Shown here: positions 45,265 through 53,640 of the stretch, piece after piece
How the letters are laid out: the number at the start of each line of letters is the position of its first letter
Position numbering within the stretch: the stretch's first letter is position 1
Source: JAUILH01 sp964230215
GTDB taxonomy: Bacteria > Bacteroidota > Bacteroidia > Flavobacteriales_D > JAUILH01
NCBI GenBank assembly: GCA_964230215.1
Contig: CAXRGQ010000006.1
Coordinates: forward strand, 124,001 to 188,000
Reading direction: 5' to 3'
Length of the DNA stretch: 64,000 bases
The notes under the pieces: model-generated
Told to the model about the DNA's origin: nothing
What the model saw: only the letters and a program-made list of their open reading frames with translations
The model's database searches: none
Made by a program: the position numbers and the translations under genes

Positions 45265-47406
45265 ATGAGCGGATTCAAATTAATTGCCATAAGACCCCTG
45301 AAGGGCTGTAATTCAAGATTTCTTAAATCTCTGAAAGAAGGCCAATTGTACCAGTTTTTCAATAATTACGAATTTATTTTTGATAAATCAGATCCAAAGA
45401 TTATCAATGAGATTATAGAAACTCGGGTTAACTATGACCTATACTCTATTGAAAGATCCAGTAATAAAAATCTGGCAATTAATATTTCCGCAATCGTTGG
45501 TAGAAATGGTAGTGGTAAAAGCACCTTAGTTGAACTTTTTTTTGCTGCGGTTTATAACTTTTCACTAAACCGGAATTTACTGGATATTGAACAAGGTAAA
45601 TCGATTACAAAGAAGTTAATTCCAGACCTAAGAGTTCAAATTATTTATGAATATGACAAGAATATTTTTGTCCTGGACACTTCTACGATTTCTACTAAAA
45701 CTAGTACAAAAAACGATAATGAAGATAAGGCGGAATCACTTGAAATAAGAATCTTAAAGACAGACCTTGATTTTTCAGAAGCTAAGATTCTTCATAGGTC
45801 TTTTCGACTTGATCAAATACTAGAAAATGAAAAAGAAAAAAAGGAATGGTTGTTTAAGTACTTCTTTTATACTATAGCAGTAAATTACTCCATATATGGT
45901 TTAAATAGTCTTCATATTGGAAGTTGGATAAATGCTCTTTTCCATAAGAATGATGGGTATAAGGCTCCTCTTGTTATTAACCCTATGAGAACAGAAGGGA
46001 ATTTTGATATTAACACTGAAAATTATCTAGCTAAAACTCGGTTAATTTCCAATTTGATCCATCCTGATTTTATTGACAATGCTAATACACTTCAAATAAC
46101 CGAGTACCAGAAAGTAGATAAAATAATTTTTGAAATTGACATAAAACAGAATTCTGAAATAGCTTTTCGAACACCTCATGATGTGAAAGTAACAATTACA
46201 GATTTTTTCAATTGGCACTCTGGAATTATTGATGTTAGGCAAGAAATTGACAAAGCTTTTTTTGATAATAAACTTGATGCGCTTTTGCAAAAAACAAAAT
46301 TTGGAGGTGTAGCTTTTAACTATATTGTTCGTAAGCTAATAAAAATTGCTCGTCAGTATGAAAGCTATAAGGACTGTATAACTGGAATAGATCCTCCTCC
46401 CGAAAACTATGAACTTGCCAGACACACTGCATACGAAGGTTTCTTAAAGTTTAGGAATCTTCCAGATTACTTAAAATTGTTAAAAGAGGATGATAGTCAT
46501 ATAACCTTTAAAGTAAAGCAAGCGATTAATTTCATTAAATACAACCCTCTTGGCGCAGGAACAGGGCTTAAACTCATTGAAAAGGGTAAATATGAAATTG
46601 ATCCCAAAACTTTATCGAAGAGAATTAAGAAACATTATAAGCATGAAAAAGTTGTTAATTTAATTCCCCCATCCATTTTCAACATAGATTTTGAATTAAT
46701 CAATACTAATGACAAAAGCATTTCACGTTTTAATCAAATGAGTTCCGGAGAACTCCAATTAATACACTCAACCCAATCCTTTGCTTATCATCTTACCAAT
46801 TTAGATTCTGTTTCAGATAAGCCTAAAACAGATAGTCGCCTTTCATACACAAATCTCAATTTTATTCTTGATGAAATAGAATTATACTTCCATCCTGATT
46901 TGCAACGTAAGTACATCAAACGATTAATTGATGCTATTAAAAGGCTTGAACTTAAAAACATTGATTGCATCAACATTTTATTAGTTACTCATTCCCCTTT
47001 TATTCTCTCAGACATTCCTATTAATAATATCGTTAGAATAGATGAAAAGGGAAAAGTAAAACCAAATAAAAAAACGGAGCAAACGTTCGGGACGAATATT
47101 CATGAGTTGTTAGCGGATAGTTTTTTTCTTTCTGACAAAAATTTCATTGGAGAATTTGCGAATGAGTTCATTGTAAAACTAATTAATGAGATTAATAAAA
47201 AGGGTGATGACACTAGGTTTACCCAAGCAGAAGCTCAAAAATTACATGATCAATGCTCAATTATTGGAGAGCCATTTATTCATCAAAAATTGACTGAAAT
47301 GATTATTGAAAGAACTGAATTTTCGGAAGAAGATAGAATTCAAAAAATGATAGAAATAAAAGAAAAGGAAATCGAAGATTTAAAATCGAAAAAGAACAGT
47401 TTATGA
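45265..47406 (+). CDS. ptuA: AAA ATPase (Septu PtuA-like)
   Basis: 713 residues. Walker A VGRNGSGKST (79-87) inside an ABC/SMC-type head, ABC-like signature QMSSGELQLI, Walker B NFILDEIELYFHPDLQ and the D-loop/H region THSPFILSD. The long insertion between head halves and the TLPS-type C-terminus fit the ATPases of Septu. The start is 46 bp after the nuclease gene and the stop overlaps the HNH gene by 4 bp, making an operon. Known pairs act together, the ATPase controlling an HNH nuclease. The Septu assignment rests on architecture. Confidence 0.8.
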   Translation: MSGFKLIAIRPLKGCNSRFLKSLKEGQLYQFFNNYEFIFDKSDPKIINEIIETRVNYDLYSIERSSNKNLAINISAIVGRNGSGKSTLVELFFAAVYNFSLNRNLLDIEQGKSITKKLIPDLRVQIIYEYDKNIFVLDTSTISTKTSTKNDNEDKAESLEIRILKTDLDFSEAKILHRSFRLDQILENEKEKKEWLFKYFFYTIAVNYSIYGLNSLHIGSWINALFHKNDGYKAPLVINPMRTEGNFDINTENYLAKTRLISNLIHPDFIDNANTLQITEYQKVDKIIFEIDIKQNSEIAFRTPHDVKVTITDFFNWHSGIIDVRQEIDKAFFDNKLDALLQKTKFGGVAFNYIVRKLIKIARQYESYKDCITGIDPPPENYELARHTAYEGFLKFRNLPDYLKLLKEDDSHITFKVKQAINFIKYNPLGAGTGLKLIEKGKYEIDPKTLSKRIKKHYKHEKVVNLIPPSIFNIDFELINTNDKSISRFNQMSSGELQLIHSTQSFAYHLTNLDSVSDKPKTDSRLSYTNLNFILDEIELYFHPDLQRKYIKRLIDAIKRLELKNIDCINILLVTHSPFILSDIPINNIVRIDEKGKVKPNKKTEQTFGTNIHELLADSFFLSDKNFIGEFANEFIVKLINEINKKGDDTRFTQAEAQKLHDQCSIIGEPFIHQKLTEMIIERTEFSEEDRIQKMIEIKEKEIEDLKSKKNSL

Positions 47407-48533
47407 TCCGAATAAACGCTAATAGTACGGAAATAGAGGAGGTTAAGGAAGCTTATGTGAAGAAAGTGATGCTTGTGTTTAATAAGAGAATAAAAACACT
47501 TAAAAAAGTCATTAAACTTTTAGAATCGAAGGCACCTATCACAGAAAGTGTGCTAGATTATAATGAATTCAGGGTTGCAATTAAAGCTGTGCTAAACGAC
47601 AGTACGATAAAATCCGGTAGTAAAAAGGACTTATGCGAAAACTTTGAAATAAGAAGAAATAAGAATACTGAGCGAATAAATAAGGTTAAGGAGGACTTGA
47701 AGGTTTATGGTGATAAGAAAACACTTTATAAGATCATTTCATTCTTACCCAATGAATTAATGTTTGAACAGTCAAACTTACATTGCAAGTTAAATTATAG
47801 GGAGGGAGATGAGTTAATTTTCTATCTATTCAACTATGACTTTTATTATGATGATTACATTGTCCCAATTGCACAAGGTTTAGATATAAATGTCTGTCCT
47901 TATTGCAATAGAAACTTTATCACTCATATTCAATCGAAAGGTCAAAAAAGAATTATAGGTCCAACTTTCGATCATTTCTTTCATCAAGCAGAAAACCCTT
48001 TTTTAACATTAAGTTTTTATAACTTGATACCTTCATGTTCTGTGTGTAACTCCAATCTTAAGAACCAAAAACGATTCTATTTGGAAACTCACTGGCATCC
48101 TTATGTGAATGAAGCTGGTAGTTCTTTTCAATTTGACTACACGTTTACGACAATAAAAAAAAATAGCAAAGACAAAATTGTCTTCACACCTACAATAAAA
48201 GAGAACGCAAAAAAAGGGACAAAACAATACAAATTGATGTATGGAGATGGGAGAAAAAATACTGGGAGTTTAAACGTGTTTAGAATCAAGGAAATCTATG
48301 CATCCCATAATGATATAATAGAGGAAGTCCACAGCAAATTTGATGAAACGAGTCCCCATTACGTAAAATCAATAGCTCAAAAACTGGAAAAAATGGGATG
48401 TTCCGAAGAGGAATTTTATCGTTTTCATTTTGGGAATTATTTTAATCCTGAAGATTTTGGGAAACGTCCTCTAGCTAAATTGACAAAGGATATTTATTTG
48501 AAATTGCATACCATAAGACCCCTTTTTGATTGA
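47403..48533 (+). CDS. ptuB: HNH endonuclease (Septu PtuB-like)
   Basis: 376 residues. Zinc-binding CPYCNRNF near residue 160, then PTFDHFFHQAENPFL, and NLIPSCSVCNSNLK: the C-x2-C...DH...N...C-x2-C layout of PtuB/HNH nucleases. The N-terminal helical region of about 150 residues carries no recognised motif. Overlap with the AAA ATPase gene supports a two-gene system. No terminator was found directly after it; a GC-rich noncoding stretch follows. Confidence 0.82.
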   Translation: MIRINANSTEIEEVKEAYVKKVMLVFNKRIKTLKKVIKLLESKAPITESVLDYNEFRVAIKAVLNDSTIKSGSKKDLCENFEIRRNKNTERINKVKEDLKVYGDKKTLYKIISFLPNELMFEQSNLHCKLNYREGDELIFYLFNYDFYYDDYIVPIAQGLDINVCPYCNRNFITHIQSKGQKRIIGPTFDHFFHQAENPFLTLSFYNLIPSCSVCNSNLKNQKRFYLETHWHPYVNEAGSSFQFDYTFTTIKKNSKDKIVFTPTIKENAKKGTKQYKLMYGDGRKNTGSLNVFRIKEIYASHNDIIEEVHSKFDETSPHYVKSIAQKLEKMGCSEEEFYRFHFGNYFNPEDFGKRPLAKLTKDIYLKLHTIRPLFD

Positions 48534-49404
48534 GAGCCTTAAGTTTATATTTTTAGAATCTCGAGTTTATTACTACGCAGGTTATAAGGTATTCGGTTTG
48601 CCTTCACCCCAATCACAAAAGCATATCTGCAAGGGTATATAAACTCCCTCTGGTCGCCCTTGCATATACCCCTCATAACGCTTAGTCGTCACAATTCCTT
48701 TGTAAGCTATTCGGTTGCTTTTGTTCAGTGGTTCAGTCTGCACCTCATCCGCAGCTACTCTGCCACCCCCCCCCCCTTAAAAGGTTCTGCAAAAGGCAGG
48801 AATATTAATTGGGGTGTCACCGCTGCTCATTGTTTGTGCTCGCCTGCGGGTCGCTGCGGGCTGATCGGGCTGATCACAGTTTTTGAATCCTGTTTGTCCA
48901 GTAGGATAAGCAATGAAATTGTTTATCCCACTTCCCAAACCCCACGCAAGAGTATGTCAATTGCTCATTCCGTAAACTGCATTCACAACCGTCATACACT
49001 TGCCTTTCCCTACACACTCAAAAACTCCGCCAGCCCTGCTGTAAACAGTAGCATCCAGCTGTCCCCCTCTGGGTTACTTTGCTGTCTCCACCCTTGCTCC
49101 ACTCGCAGGACGGCTCGCGCGCGCACTTCAGTCAGCCATTCCGCAATGCTACAGGCTTCCTTTCGTCCCTCCATCACCGGCTCAAGGCTGTTTAACCTGC
49201 TTTTCCATCCCACCTGATGAGATTCCTTAAAATATACCTTAGTCAATATTAGCCCCGTTCACCAAACGGCAAGGTCAAGCCTCCGGTTTCATCAAAAATC
49301 TCCAACCGCTGGATAGTATTTATTGATGAAAACCTTGCCTTATTGGTTCTCTTACCGCTTTTGGTTGCCTAAGCATTATTTTAAGGCGTTCTGTATTTTA
49401 AGCA
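48534..49404. other. GC-rich, strand-asymmetric noncoding stretch
   Basis: About 870 bp without a supported gene between the HNH gene and a minus-strand module. Within 48600-49260 the sequence is clearly richer in G+C and pyrimidine-rich on the plus strand, unlike its surroundings. It holds an 11-base C tract (48766-48776), the stem TGCAAGGG/CCCTTGCA (48628-48664) and further short stems. ORFs across it look fortuitous. Candidate structured RNA on the minus strand, or decayed DNA from another source. Confidence 0.45.
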
Positions 49405-49436
49405 TAAAAAAAGGGATACTGTTTCAAGTACCCCTT
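49405..49436 (-). terminator. Terminator of the minus-strand module
   Basis: Minus strand AAGGGGTAC ... GTATCCCTT followed by seven T. It lies just beyond the stop at 49459, marking the module as a transcription unit of its own. Confidence 0.75.
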
Positions 49437-49458
49437 CTGTCAAACAATATAGCAGATT

Positions 49459-49662
49459 TTATTCCGCTCCACAGTCTGAAACCTCAGCTTCAGTTTCCCA
49501 TTTCAGATCAATATCCAAACACTCAGTATCAACTTCAGGTTTTTCCGTTTGATCGATATTAATAGTGATTTTGTTCACTTTTCCAGATAATTCCGAACCT
49601 GCTTTGAATCGTGGACGTCTGCATACTTTGATGCGAACATCCGTAGTTTCAGTTTTTGTCAT
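49459..49662 (-). CDS. Small hypothetical protein of the right-end module
   Basis: The frame is open from 49749, but the ATG at 49662 (MTKTETTDVRIK) fits better, giving 67 residues and a short overlap with the preceding gene. Acidic, beta-like pattern (GKVNKITINIDQTE, DIDLKWETEAEVS), soluble. No family recognised. Last gene of a four-gene unit ending at the terminator near 49420. Confidence 0.5.
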   Translation of the reverse strand: MTKTETTDVRIKVCRRPRFKAGSELSGKVNKITINIDQTEKPEVDTECLDIDLKWETEAEVSDCGAE

Positions 49663-49891
49663 GTTCTTTTGATTTTGGTCCTTTCGGACTTTGGTTAAAC
49701 AATTTACTCTTGATCCTGCCCCATAACCACTTGCACAGCTGTGTAACAAGGAAACTGACCACCGCTCCTACGGCAGCCAGTATAATCGTCCTGGTTACAT
49801 CCAACGAATTCAGTTGTGGGAGTATGGCCAGGATCGTTCCTCCGATCGTGCCGGCTATGGTATCATTCTCTATGTGATGCATACCTGCCAT
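49649..49891 (-). CDS. Small membrane protein, holin-like in shape
   Basis: 80 residues: one or two hydrophobic segments (TIAGTIGGTILAILPQL and TIILAAVGAVVSFLVTQLCKWLW) with a lysine-rich C-terminus (KSKLFNQSPKGPKSKEHDKN). Such shapes occur in holins and in membrane-anchoring proteins; homology is not evident. Co-transcribed with the neighbouring membrane protein, 4 bp away. Confidence 0.5.
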   Translation of the reverse strand: MAGMHHIENDTIAGTIGGTILAILPQLNSLDVTRTIILAAVGAVVSFLVTQLCKWLWGRIKSKLFNQSPKGPKSKEHDKN

Positions 49892-49895
49892 ACAA

Positions 49896-50168
49896 TCATT
49901 CTTCGCAATCCGAATCGTCTGCGATTGCTGCCTGGCTCATTGCCGTGGCCACTGATCCACCTACAATCAAATAACCTCCAATGGTGGTTGCTAATGCAGG
50001 TAACGCGACAGGTGCAGCAACAATAGTTGCTCCTGCCGCAGTAATGATCAATCCGGCTAAACGCAGCTTCTTAAAAAATGGTGGAGTATCTTCTCCGCAT
50101 CTTTTGAAGAAGGATTTCAATTTGTCTTTGAATTTTTCTTTCTCCATACTCAGATTATTGGATTTCAA
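49896..50168 (-). CDS. Small hydrophobic protein of the right-end module
   Basis: 90 residues. Basic N-terminus (KEKFKDKLKSFFKRCG), a hydrophobic alanine/glycine-rich middle (LIITAAGATIVAAPVALPAL, then IGGYLIVGGSVATAM) and an acidic tail. Overlaps the upstream gene by 14 bp. If translation starts at the second Met (MEKEKF), the overlap disappears. Unknown family. Confidence 0.5.
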   Translation of the reverse strand: MKSNNLSMEKEKFKDKLKSFFKRCGEDTPPFFKKLRLAGLIITAAGATIVAAPVALPALATTIGGYLIVGGSVATAMSQAAIADDSDCEE

Positions 50169-50904
50169 CGATACTCAACGCATTATAAGCCCCGTTTTTA
50201 AGCGTGTACTGGTTTCCATTCACTTCCTGGAAGAATTCCACCATTAAAAGGAACAAATCAGTACCTGCACCAGCTGCTGCAGCTGCAGGAGTTAATACTA
50301 CATTCGTTGAGGTTGCATCAATCGGAAGATTGACAGCATTACTCTCCTGAACATCAGTATCACCCGTTGCAAAATCAACCTTTGCCCATGCACCTCTTAA
50401 TGTGATGTGAGTAGCCCCCGGAGGAGTATTCAAATCATTAATCGGGATTAGGTCATCTAAGGTGATCACACCCGTTCCCAAGTCAACATCAAAAGGATTG
50501 AACAGGATTGATCCCAGGATAGCCTTATCATTGAAATTGAAGCCTTTTAAGATAGCTTGTGCTGCAGGTGCAGCAATCGCAACTCCAACATTTCTGGCAC
50601 CTCTCGCACTAATTCCATCCAGATTTTTGATCTGAGTCATCAACTTGGTCAAACGAGAAGTAACACGGCTATCGGATGCATTCTGCATCATGGTACGAAC
50701 TGCATCTCTGAGCAACTTACCGGATCTTGCAGAGCCACCAAATTCAGATCCGTTTTCGCGTGTACGCTCAAACGCAGGATCATTTTTGATACGAGAAGCA
50801 TCAACGCCTCCCTTTTCTCGGGCCAGATATCCATCTTTGCTCTTGTAGAAGGAAATATCTCCGATTTTTCCTTCCAGTTTGATTATGCCTTTCTGTCTTG
50901 CCAT
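50155..50904 (-). CDS. Conserved element protein, possibly structural
   Basis: 249 residues, no signal peptide. The N-terminus MARQKGIIKLEGKIGDISF and following YKSKDGYLAREKGGVD read like a conserved Bacteroidota mobile-element protein; I have no function for it. The middle is helical and basic; the rest is beta-rich, with an alanine-rich loop (LTPAAAAAGAGTDLF). Heads a four-gene operon with two small membrane proteins, which could suit virion-like, lysis or contact-dependent functions. All of that is inference. Confidence 0.55.
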   Translation of the reverse strand: MARQKGIIKLEGKIGDISFYKSKDGYLAREKGGVDASRIKNDPAFERTRENGSEFGGSARSGKLLRDAVRTMMQNASDSRVTSRLTKLMTQIKNLDGISARGARNVGVAIAAPAAQAILKGFNFNDKAILGSILFNPFDVDLGTGVITLDDLIPINDLNTPPGATHITLRGAWAKVDFATGDTDVQESNAVNLPIDATSTNVVLTPAAAAAGAGTDLFLLMVEFFQEVNGNQYTLKNGAYNALSIVEIQ

Positions 50905-51119
50905 AATTCGTGTTGTTGATAATTACAGGTCTGTTTTCTGGCCGACCATTTCACCAGTGCACAACACAAAATTCAGGGCAGCACCCCACATTTGAAAATT
51001 TCCCGTTCCGCATAGAACTGAACCCGGGTATTTATTCCGAAAAAGAACTTCTGTACAGCCCCTTAGAATGAATATCTTTGCTATATCAACCGTATGGGTT
51101 AAGTATGGATAATGTATGA

Positions 51120-51320
51120 ATGAGTAAACTGAATAGGATATGCATATACCCAAAGGATGTACAAAGAATTACAGGCAGAAGTGAGCGTTACGGACGAAAG
51201 CTGTTACAGAAGATCAGAAGACATTTTGAGAAGGATCAGCACCAGTTCGTCACTATAAAAGAGTTCAGTGAATACACAGGAATTAATGAAGCCGAAATCG
51301 AACAATACATCCTGGACTAA
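51120..51320 (+). CDS. Small putative DNA-binding protein
   Basis: 66 residues, basic: RICIYPKDVQRITGRSERYG, then RKLLQKIRRHFEKDQHQFVT and IKEFSEYTGINEAEIEQYI. It has two helix-turn-helix-like segments and looks like a compact regulator commonly seen at the ends of Bacteroidota elements. The start is ATG, divergent from the 249-residue gene at 50904, and it may control that operon. Function unproven. Confidence 0.6.
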   Translation: MSKLNRICIYPKDVQRITGRSERYGRKLLQKIRRHFEKDQHQFVTIKEFSEYTGINEAEIEQYILD

Positions 51321-51468
51321 GGTTAAAATAAAGCGTTGAATTTCCCCCGCTTAAATCTCATAAAATTTACTTCAATTTATTGCGTTTTAGCTATGCTAAA
51401 ACATTGGTTTTCATTAAATTTGTACTAATTGAGTTCTTTAAAAGGAAACAATACCGATCAAACGGTGA

Positions 51469-51488
51469 GGTACCAAAATCGGTAACAG
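51469..51488 (+). repeat. Integrase-side repeat, right copy
   Basis: GGTACCAAAATCGGTAACAG, one mismatch from 22830-22849. Confidence 0.65.
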
Positions 51489-51545
51489 TTTTAAGATACT
51501 CTGATTTAAGTGTTTGATACTAAATGTGTTAAAATATAGGTCTCG

Positions 51546-51562
51546 GTCTCGTCCGGACCGCT
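51546..51562 (+). other. Attachment site (distal, degenerate copy of tRNA-Asp 3' end)
   Basis: GTCTCGTCCGGACCGCT, matching the tRNA-Asp 3' end at 22711-22727 at 15 of 17 positions. Confidence 0.6.
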
Positions 51563-51595
51563 TTAAAAATACGCCTCTATGGCTGGAGGAATAGA

Positions 51596-51631
51596 AAAAC
51601 CCAAGGATGTATCAATGTCTTTGGGTTTTTT
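51596..51631 (+). terminator. Hairpin with T tract after the distal att site
   Basis: AAAACCCAA and TTGGGTTTT flank a 16-nt loop, followed by T residues. Probably the original downstream terminator of the tRNA locus. Confidence 0.6.
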
Positions 51632-51701
51632 GTTTAACTCGTAATAGATACCAATTTGAGTATTCCATTTCTTTCCTTAAATTCATCATTTTAAACACAT
51701 T

Positions 51702-52697
51702 ATGAAAAACCTTATTATAATAGTATGCTGCTTGGGTTTAGCGAGCTGCACCTTTTCTTACAACGAAGAGACTACAAGTTCAACAAAAACAGAGATTACG
51801 CGTGTTGAAAAAGACAAAGACGAAATAGCCCTTGGCTCGATTAACATGTTATTGGATAAACAAGAGGGTCCTAAAGCGCTTGTTCAACTCAAGAAGTACT
51901 TCCCACTGCCAACTAGCAACGATGAAGCTCTGCACGCTTATGCGAAGGCATATTTCTATATTGGCGATTACGACAGTGCCTTATACTCCGTTAATGAAGC
52001 ACTTGAAATTGATCCTGATTTCCAAGGCTACTACACCACCAGAGGGTATATTCATCATTCGCGGGGAGATGAAGGAGATTTAAAAATTGCCCATGACAAT
52101 TACGTGCAAGCAATTCAAATTAGCCCTAGTTCAGAGCAAGCTTATATCAACCTAATCGAATTGTACAATCAAGTAGGAGACTCAGTTGGTGTATATACAG
52201 CATCAAAAACGTTTATTACTAACGTTCAAACAGCACAGAGTTACGCAAAGATGGCGGATGCTTATTTACTGTATAATGATTTAGATAGCGCTCGAATTCT
52301 TTGTGATATGTCGTTAGAAAGTGATGAAAAATATGGTTATGCTTGGTATAAATTAATGGTAGTTAATTTCAGAGAAGGCAATATGGACAAGGCCTTGGCG
52401 TCATATGGTTCGTACAAGGCAAATACTGACAAAGAAGACATTTCTTACAGAGATGGTTACCTAATTTATCTGGAACTAGAGGATTTTGAAAAAGCCATAC
52501 AAGAAGGCGAATTAGCTATAAAATATAGCCCAAATGATTTCGAGATGATAGCGGCACTTGGCAATCTATATAAAAATCAAAACAGGTGCGAAGATGCATG
52601 TCGTGTATGGCAAGCGCTTATTGACAATGAAATTAAATTAGCTGAAGAGCTTAAAAACAACCTGAAATCGTGCGCTTGTCTTGAAGCAGGTGTGTAA
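51702..52697 (+). CDS. TPR-repeat lipoprotein
   Basis: 331 residues. Lipoprotein signal ending LGLASC (lipobox), then tetratricopeptide-type helical repeats: ALHAYAKAYFYIGDYDSALY, SVNEALEIDPDFQGYYTTRG, AYINLIELYNQVGDSVG, YAWYKLMVVNFREGNMDKAL and DFEMIAALGNLYKNQNRC. A cysteine pair near the end (CEDAC, CACLEAG). Likely an envelope scaffold protein of unknown partners. It is the first chromosomal gene beyond the element. Confidence 0.75.
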   Translation: MKNLIIIVCCLGLASCTFSYNEETTSSTKTEITRVEKDKDEIALGSINMLLDKQEGPKALVQLKKYFPLPTSNDEALHAYAKAYFYIGDYDSALYSVNEALEIDPDFQGYYTTRGYIHHSRGDEGDLKIAHDNYVQAIQISPSSEQAYINLIELYNQVGDSVGVYTASKTFITNVQTAQSYAKMADAYLLYNDLDSARILCDMSLESDEKYGYAWYKLMVVNFREGNMDKALASYGSYKANTDKEDISYRDGYLIYLELEDFEKAIQEGELAIKYSPNDFEMIAALGNLYKNQNRCEDACRVWQALIDNEIKLAEELKNNLKSCACLEAGV

Positions 52698-52701
52698 AAA
52701 G

Positions 52702-53640
52702 CTATTTCAGCTCGCTTCCGCCCCACTCTACATATCGAAATCCTTTATCTAATCGCTTTACTTTAGTTTGTTTTAGCTTAGATAGGTCGGTGGGCTTAGC
52801 ACTTTGCCAACCCTCAAAGACCATGTATAATCGTATGGTTTGATCGGGCTTGATGCTACTAGAAAAAGGTGCGGCTCTGTCATAATCTGCGCCTTCTAAA
52901 AAGAGAATTCTGTAGTAGTTGTCATGCATCATACGCGGAGCCCAATAGGTAACAAAATCCGCTATTTCTCTATCGTTAAAACCTGCATTGGTGAGGTAGT
53001 TTTCCAGAAACTCGGTTACTTTAGCTTTCTCTACTACTATCCACTCATCAGCTTTGGCAACTAGGTCTGATTGTTTGTATGATGCATCCCAAAACAAATA
53101 TGCGTAAGATTTCCCGTCACAGCTTAAACTACCATCATCTTCTATAGTCACATTCCAACCATCCTTGTATGTTGGATATGAGAACTTCAATTCACCCTTA
53201 ATATCTAGTTTCACATCCACTGACATGGATTTATCACTATATAAATAGATAACTGGTTTTTCAGCCTCAACCATATACATTACCAGATATGCTTCCAACT
53301 GAATGGCTTCATTCGCCTTAACATCATAAAGCCGAATAGTTAAAGATTCATAATCATAGGAACTTGAACTCAGAGTAATTTGAACTGTGTCAGCTGGATC
53401 AATTTCTAGCTCAAAAGAAGTTTTTACAGTCATAACAGTTTCTCCGTATGTAACAAGGATGTCGCCGTAGATATCAGGTTTTTCTGAATGTGCATCTAGG
53501 ATGTTACCCTTTACAGTCGCTTTACCATTCCCGGTTTTCATTACGCTGCGTTTAGTGACCTCAAAATAACTAGGCATGTATTCTTTAGCAGTCACGGACA
53601 TTGCCACTAAAGCAATTATTAAAACACTTAAAACTCTCAT
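52702..53640 (-). CDS. Secreted 'KPVIYLYP'-type protein, tandem paralogue 4
   Basis: 312 residues. Signal peptide ending SVTAKE, an N-terminal beta domain (GNILDAHSEKPDIYGDILVTY, PEGA/carboxypeptidase-regulatory-like) and the conserved C-terminal domain shared by the four tandem genes: KPVIYLYSDKSMSV, LKFSYPTYKDGWNV, AYLFWDAS, ADFVTYWAPRMM, ILFLEGADYD and a final YVEWGG. Last gene of the sigma-factor operon; its start overlaps the preceding stop by 4 bp. Enzymatic or binding role unknown. Confidence 0.7.
   Translation of the reverse strand: MRVLSVLIIALVAMSVTAKEYMPSYFEVTKRSVMKTGNGKATVKGNILDAHSEKPDIYGDILVTYGETVMTVKTSFELEIDPADTVQITLSSSSYDYESLTIRLYDVKANEAIQLEAYLVMYMVEAEKPVIYLYSDKSMSVDVKLDIKGELKFSYPTYKDGWNVTIEDDGSLSCDGKSYAYLFWDASYKQSDLVAKADEWIVVEKAKVTEFLENYLTNAGFNDREIADFVTYWAPRMMHDNYYRILFLEGADYDRAAPFSSSIKPDQTIRLYMVFEGWQSAKPTDLSKLKQTKVKRLDKGFRYVEWGGSELK

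Larger units (their letters stand above)
51321..51701. other. Right boundary of the element and intergenic region
   Basis: About 380 bp without a gene. It holds the 14-bp repeat CCGCTTAAATCTCA (51347-51360; also at 22754-22767), the 20-bp integrase-side repeat, the att-like copy and a terminator-like hairpin before the TPR lipoprotein gene. Confidence 0.6.

Noticed and set aside
48660..49217. 185-residue plus-strand ORF
   Set aside because: Composition is Ser/Pro/Cys-rich without domain-like pattern. It follows the pyrimidine bias of the region and overlaps the C tract. It looks like an open frame by chance.
49010..49246. 78-residue minus-strand ORF in the GC-rich stretch
   Set aside because: No recognisable motif, no promoter, and it lies past the terminator of the only unit that could read it. 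Kept as part of the noncoding stretch, but conservation could overturn this.
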